Source: Deltaproteobacteria bacterium
GTDB lineage: Bacteria; Desulfobacterota; Desulfobacteria; Desulfobacterales; C00003060
Assembly: GCA_003647435.1 (NCBI GenBank)
Contig: QMMV01000064.1
Span: forward strand, 1-8,342
Direction of reading: 5' to 3'
DNA: 8,342 bases
Shown: piece after piece, positions 6,406-8,342 of the stretch
Layout of the letters: each line of letters begins with the position of its first letter
How positions within the stretch are numbered: the first letter of the stretch is position 1
Translations under genes and position numbers: made by a program
The notes under the pieces: model-generated
The model's input: only the letters and a program-made list of their open reading frames with translations
The model's database searches: none
Told to the model about the DNA's origin: nothing

Positions 6406-7626
6406 ATGCCGAAATTCTCATACCAGGCCATAAAAGACGACGGGAGTACCATATCCGGTATGGTGGAAGCCGATTCAGTTGAAACGGCAAACAGCATATT
6501 ACTTGCTCGCGGTTACCTACCGTCGAAGGTTACAGCCGAAGAGGGCGCTCCATCCAGGATCAGCTTCATCGGTCTTCAAGAAAGATTTATTCCTATCAAG
6601 ACGCCGGAGCTGATACTTTTTACCAAGCAGTTCAAGACCATGCTCCGCGCAGGCGTCCCCATCATTAAACTTTTGACCGTATTAGAGGACCAAACACAGA
6701 ATGTAAGGCTAAAAAGGATAGTCAGCTCCATTGCACAGGACATCAAAGAAGGCTCAAGCCTTTATGACGCTTTTAGAAAACACCCGAAGCCGTTCTCTAA
6801 TTTGTACTGCAGGATGCTGCAGGCCGGAGAGACCAGCGGGGCGCTCCCGGATGTGTTAGAGCGCCTGATATATATCTTAGAGCATGAGCACAAGGTCAAA
6901 TCGGATATCAAGTCCGCTCTCCAATACCCGATTATTGTAATCATCTTTCTTGGCATTGCGTTTTTTGTTCTTTTGACGTTTGTTATCCCCAAATTCGTAC
7001 AGATATTTCTGAAAGCAGGTATAGACCTTCCACTCCCCACCAGGATCTGCCTGGTCATGTACCAGATTCTCACCAACTACTGGTATCTGATTCTTGGGAT
7101 TGCGGTTGCTGGAATAACAGCCTTAAGTTATTATCTCAGGACAAAGCAGGGCAAGTACGTCAGGGATACCTTTCTGATGAAACTCCCCCTTATCGGCCCC
7201 CTTTTCATAAAGGCCGCGATGTCACGGTTTGCCAGCATATTTGCCATACTGCAATCAAGTGGCGTTGCCATTCTTGATGCCATGAAGATTCTATCCGGAA
7301 CCATTGGCAATGCCGCCATTTCACGAGAATTTGACCAGATAAATGAGCGACTTGAAGAAGGCCGCGGCATTGCCGAACCCTTGAAGTCTGCCAGGTACTT
7401 TACGCCTATAGTTATCAATATGGTAGCCATAGGGGAAGAATCCGGAAATCTGGATGAAATGCTCACTGACGTGTCAGAGCATTACGACTCAGAGTTAGAA
7501 TATGCTATGAAAAGGCTATCCGACGCCATCGGCCCTATTTTGATAGTGGGGCTTGCCGCTGTAGTCGGTTTTTTTGCCCTCGCAATCTATTTACCCATGT
7601 GGGACCTGACAAAGATGGTAAGATAA
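6406..7626 (+). CDS. mshG: Inner-membrane platform protein, GspF/PilC/MshG family
   Basis: This polytopic inner-membrane protein is the platform on which the GspE-type ATPase acts during pilus or pseudopilus assembly. The ATG at 6406 gives 406 residues, the normal family length, and the opening MPKFSYQAIKDDGSTISGMV is the family's standard N-terminus. A TTG at 6349 would add 19 residues that lie inside the upstream repeat and lack family character, so I reject it. Two T2SSF repeats are visible: about 68-191, with LFTKQFKTMLRAGVPI and MLQAGETSGALPDVL, and about 270-393, with FASIFAILQSSGVAILDAM and MVAIGEESGNLDEML. Hydrophobic segments near 174-194, 225-242 and 374-396 fit the three membrane helices of the family. 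The paired GE.SG motifs are intact. It follows its ATPase partner in the usual order. The name mshG is by gene order; pilC or gspF are equivalent families. Confidence 0.92.
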   Translation: MPKFSYQAIKDDGSTISGMVEADSVETANSILLARGYLPSKVTAEEGAPSRISFIGLQERFIPIKTPELILFTKQFKTMLRAGVPIIKLLTVLEDQTQNVRLKRIVSSIAQDIKEGSSLYDAFRKHPKPFSNLYCRMLQAGETSGALPDVLERLIYILEHEHKVKSDIKSALQYPIIVIIFLGIAFFVLLTFVIPKFVQIFLKAGIDLPLPTRICLVMYQILTNYWYLILGIAVAGITALSYYLRTKQGKYVRDTFLMKLPLIGPLFIKAAMSRFASIFAILQSSGVAILDAMKILSGTIGNAAISREFDQINERLEEGRGIAEPLKSARYFTPIVINMVAIGEESGNLDEMLTDVSEHYDSELEYAMKRLSDAIGPILIVGLAAVVGFFALAIYLPMWDLTKMVR

Positions 7627-7645
7627 CACATGAGTACTCAGAAGC

Positions 7646-7760
7646 CAGGAGCCAGAATTTGTAGGTTGGGTTGAGTAACGAAACCCAACGATCATAAGGC
7701 TAATTTGCTTGCATTTGTTGGGTTTCGCTACCGCTCAACCCAACATACGTCTGGCTCCTG
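7646..7760. repeat. Double palindrome with GTTGGGTTGAG, copy 2
   Basis: An outer perfect 11-bp pair, CAGGAGCCAGA (7646-7656) with TCTGGCTCCTG (7750-7760), encloses a longer inverted repeat. The left inner arm GTTGGGTTGAG..CGAAACCCAAC (7665-7689) matches the reverse complement of the right arm (7717-7744) apart from a 3-nt length difference and one substitution. Each arm is itself a hairpin (GTTGGGTT with AACCCAAC on the left), so the DNA could form a cruciform or alternative RNA folds. The core is the same family as 4219-4276. The right end directly abuts the probable ribosome site GAGAAGG of the next gene (7760-7766). Confidence 0.7.
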
Positions 7761-7778
7761 AGAAGGTATAATAACACC

Positions 7779-8342
7779 ATGAAAGAGATTAGATTCAACA
7801 TTAGCCTTTATATTATCATTCCCCTTATTTTTGCAGGGATCGCCCTGTTGTCTACAATCGTTGCTTACCATATAACAGGTCATTATCTGAGAAATGGGAT
7901 GGACCCCCAATGGCCGGTGGCATTCTGGGCGGTGGTGATGATGGCTTTAACGTTTATTTCCGGCTTTCTCATTGCAAAAATGCTTTTGGGGCCTTTAGAG
8001 CGGTTTGTTAAGAATACGGAAAAGTTAGGCATTTTAAGAAAGACTGACGAAGAAAAAAGGGCAACCAAAAAAGACGATATGGAGCGTTTCGCCCTTGTGT
8101 TCGACCAGGTCACAGAACTGTTGAGCAGGGTTGAGTCACGGAAGCTGTTTCCACAGATTATTGGCCAAAGCGCACCTATGCGAGGGGTGCTGAACCAGAT
8201 TATGAAGGTTGCTCCGACTGATTCCACTGTCCTCATCCTTGGAGAAACTGGCACAGGAAAGGAACTTGTAGCAAACAGCATTTATGAGCACAGCCCGAGG
8301 TACGGAAAGCCTTTTGTGCCTATTAATTGTGCCGCGATTCCG
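7779..8342 (+). CDS. Membrane-anchored sigma-54-dependent activator (enhancer-binding protein), 5' part only
   Basis: The frame runs off the right edge after 188 residues. Two hydrophobic segments (about 9-31 and 47-70) are joined by a loop of about 15 residues, too short for a periplasmic sensor domain. A charged, probably helical linker (about 71-120) begins LLGPLERFV, a pattern seen in HAMP-type linkers. The sigma-54 AAA+ domain begins near IIGQSAPMRGVLNQIMKVAP and shows Walker A GETGTGKE (155-162) followed by ELVANSIYEHSPR and FVPINCAAIP, standard for NtrC-family activators. The sigma-54-contacting loop, Walker B and DNA-binding region lie beyond the window. There is no receiver domain, so it is not a PilR-type response regulator in this part. 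The ATG at 7779 has GAGAAGG about 12 bases upstream, slightly far, and no better in-frame start is seen. It follows the platform gene by 152 bp of repeat and may control this locus or a downstream pilin operon. Confidence 0.85.
   Translation, partial: MKEIRFNISLYIIIPLIFAGIALLSTIVAYHITGHYLRNGMDPQWPVAFWAVVMMALTFISGFLIAKMLLGPLERFVKNTEKLGILRKTDEEKRATKKDDMERFALVFDQVTELLSRVESRKLFPQIIGQSAPMRGVLNQIMKVAPTDSTVLILGETGTGKELVANSIYEHSPRYGKPFVPINCAAIP

Noticed and set aside
7767..7772. Perfect TATAAT just before the activator gene
   Set aside because: No -35-like hexamer is found 16-18 bases upstream, and transcription would start at or beside the ATG, cutting off the ribosome site. Probably chance.
7883..8281. 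Minus-strand open frame of 132 codons opposite the activator gene
   Set aside because: Antisense to the canonical sigma-54 AAA+ domain; the motifs on the + strand (GETGTGKE and following) settle the coding strand.

Overview
The window holds part of a type IV pilus / type II secretion-like assembly operon whose gene order resembles the MSHA (msh) pilus locus, ending in the 5' part of a sigma-54 activator gene. All recognisable genes are on the + strand: the C-terminal tail of a small unidentified protein (2-187), a lipoprotein secretin (565-2094), an ExeA/MshM-type AAA ATPase with an extended C-terminus (2297-3961), a GspE/PilB/MshE assembly ATPase (4445-6154), a GspF/PilC/MshG inner-membrane platform protein (6406-7626) and a membrane-anchored bacterial enhancer-binding protein (7779 to the window edge). 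The protein families and the style of intergenic repeats suggest a Gram-negative bacterium, most likely an uncultured Desulfobacterota (former Deltaproteobacteria). That placement is inference from gene content and repeat style, not from a marker gene.

The genes form one machine. The secretin would be the outer-membrane pore. The ExeA-like ATPase carries a transmembrane segment, a LysM-like domain and a SPOR-like tail, and probably helps place the secretin through the peptidoglycan. The GspE-type ATPase drives pilus or pseudopilus assembly from the cytoplasm and has two N-terminal motifs of the kind that bind cyclic di-GMP. The GspF-type protein is the membrane platform it turns or pushes. 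The sigma-54 activator downstream may control this or a neighbouring pilin operon. No pilin gene and no mshN-like TPR gene lies in the window.

The unusual part is the spacing. Such operons are normally compact, yet each junction between the genes here carries about 150-480 bp of repetitive, palindromic, non-coding DNA, and the elements differ from junction to junction. They include a diverged GAGCGAAGCGA-type palindrome (194-354), a CAAATAAC-type repeat cluster (2095-2296), a nested set of inverted repeats (3979-4413), an element with 22-bp terminal inverted repeats and several internal hairpins (6156-6382) and a double palindrome (7646-7760). The core repeat GTTGGGTTGAG occurs both near 4220-4274 and near 7665-7744. 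These intergenic elements, together with the domain additions on the ATPase and the activator, are the parts most worth a second look.
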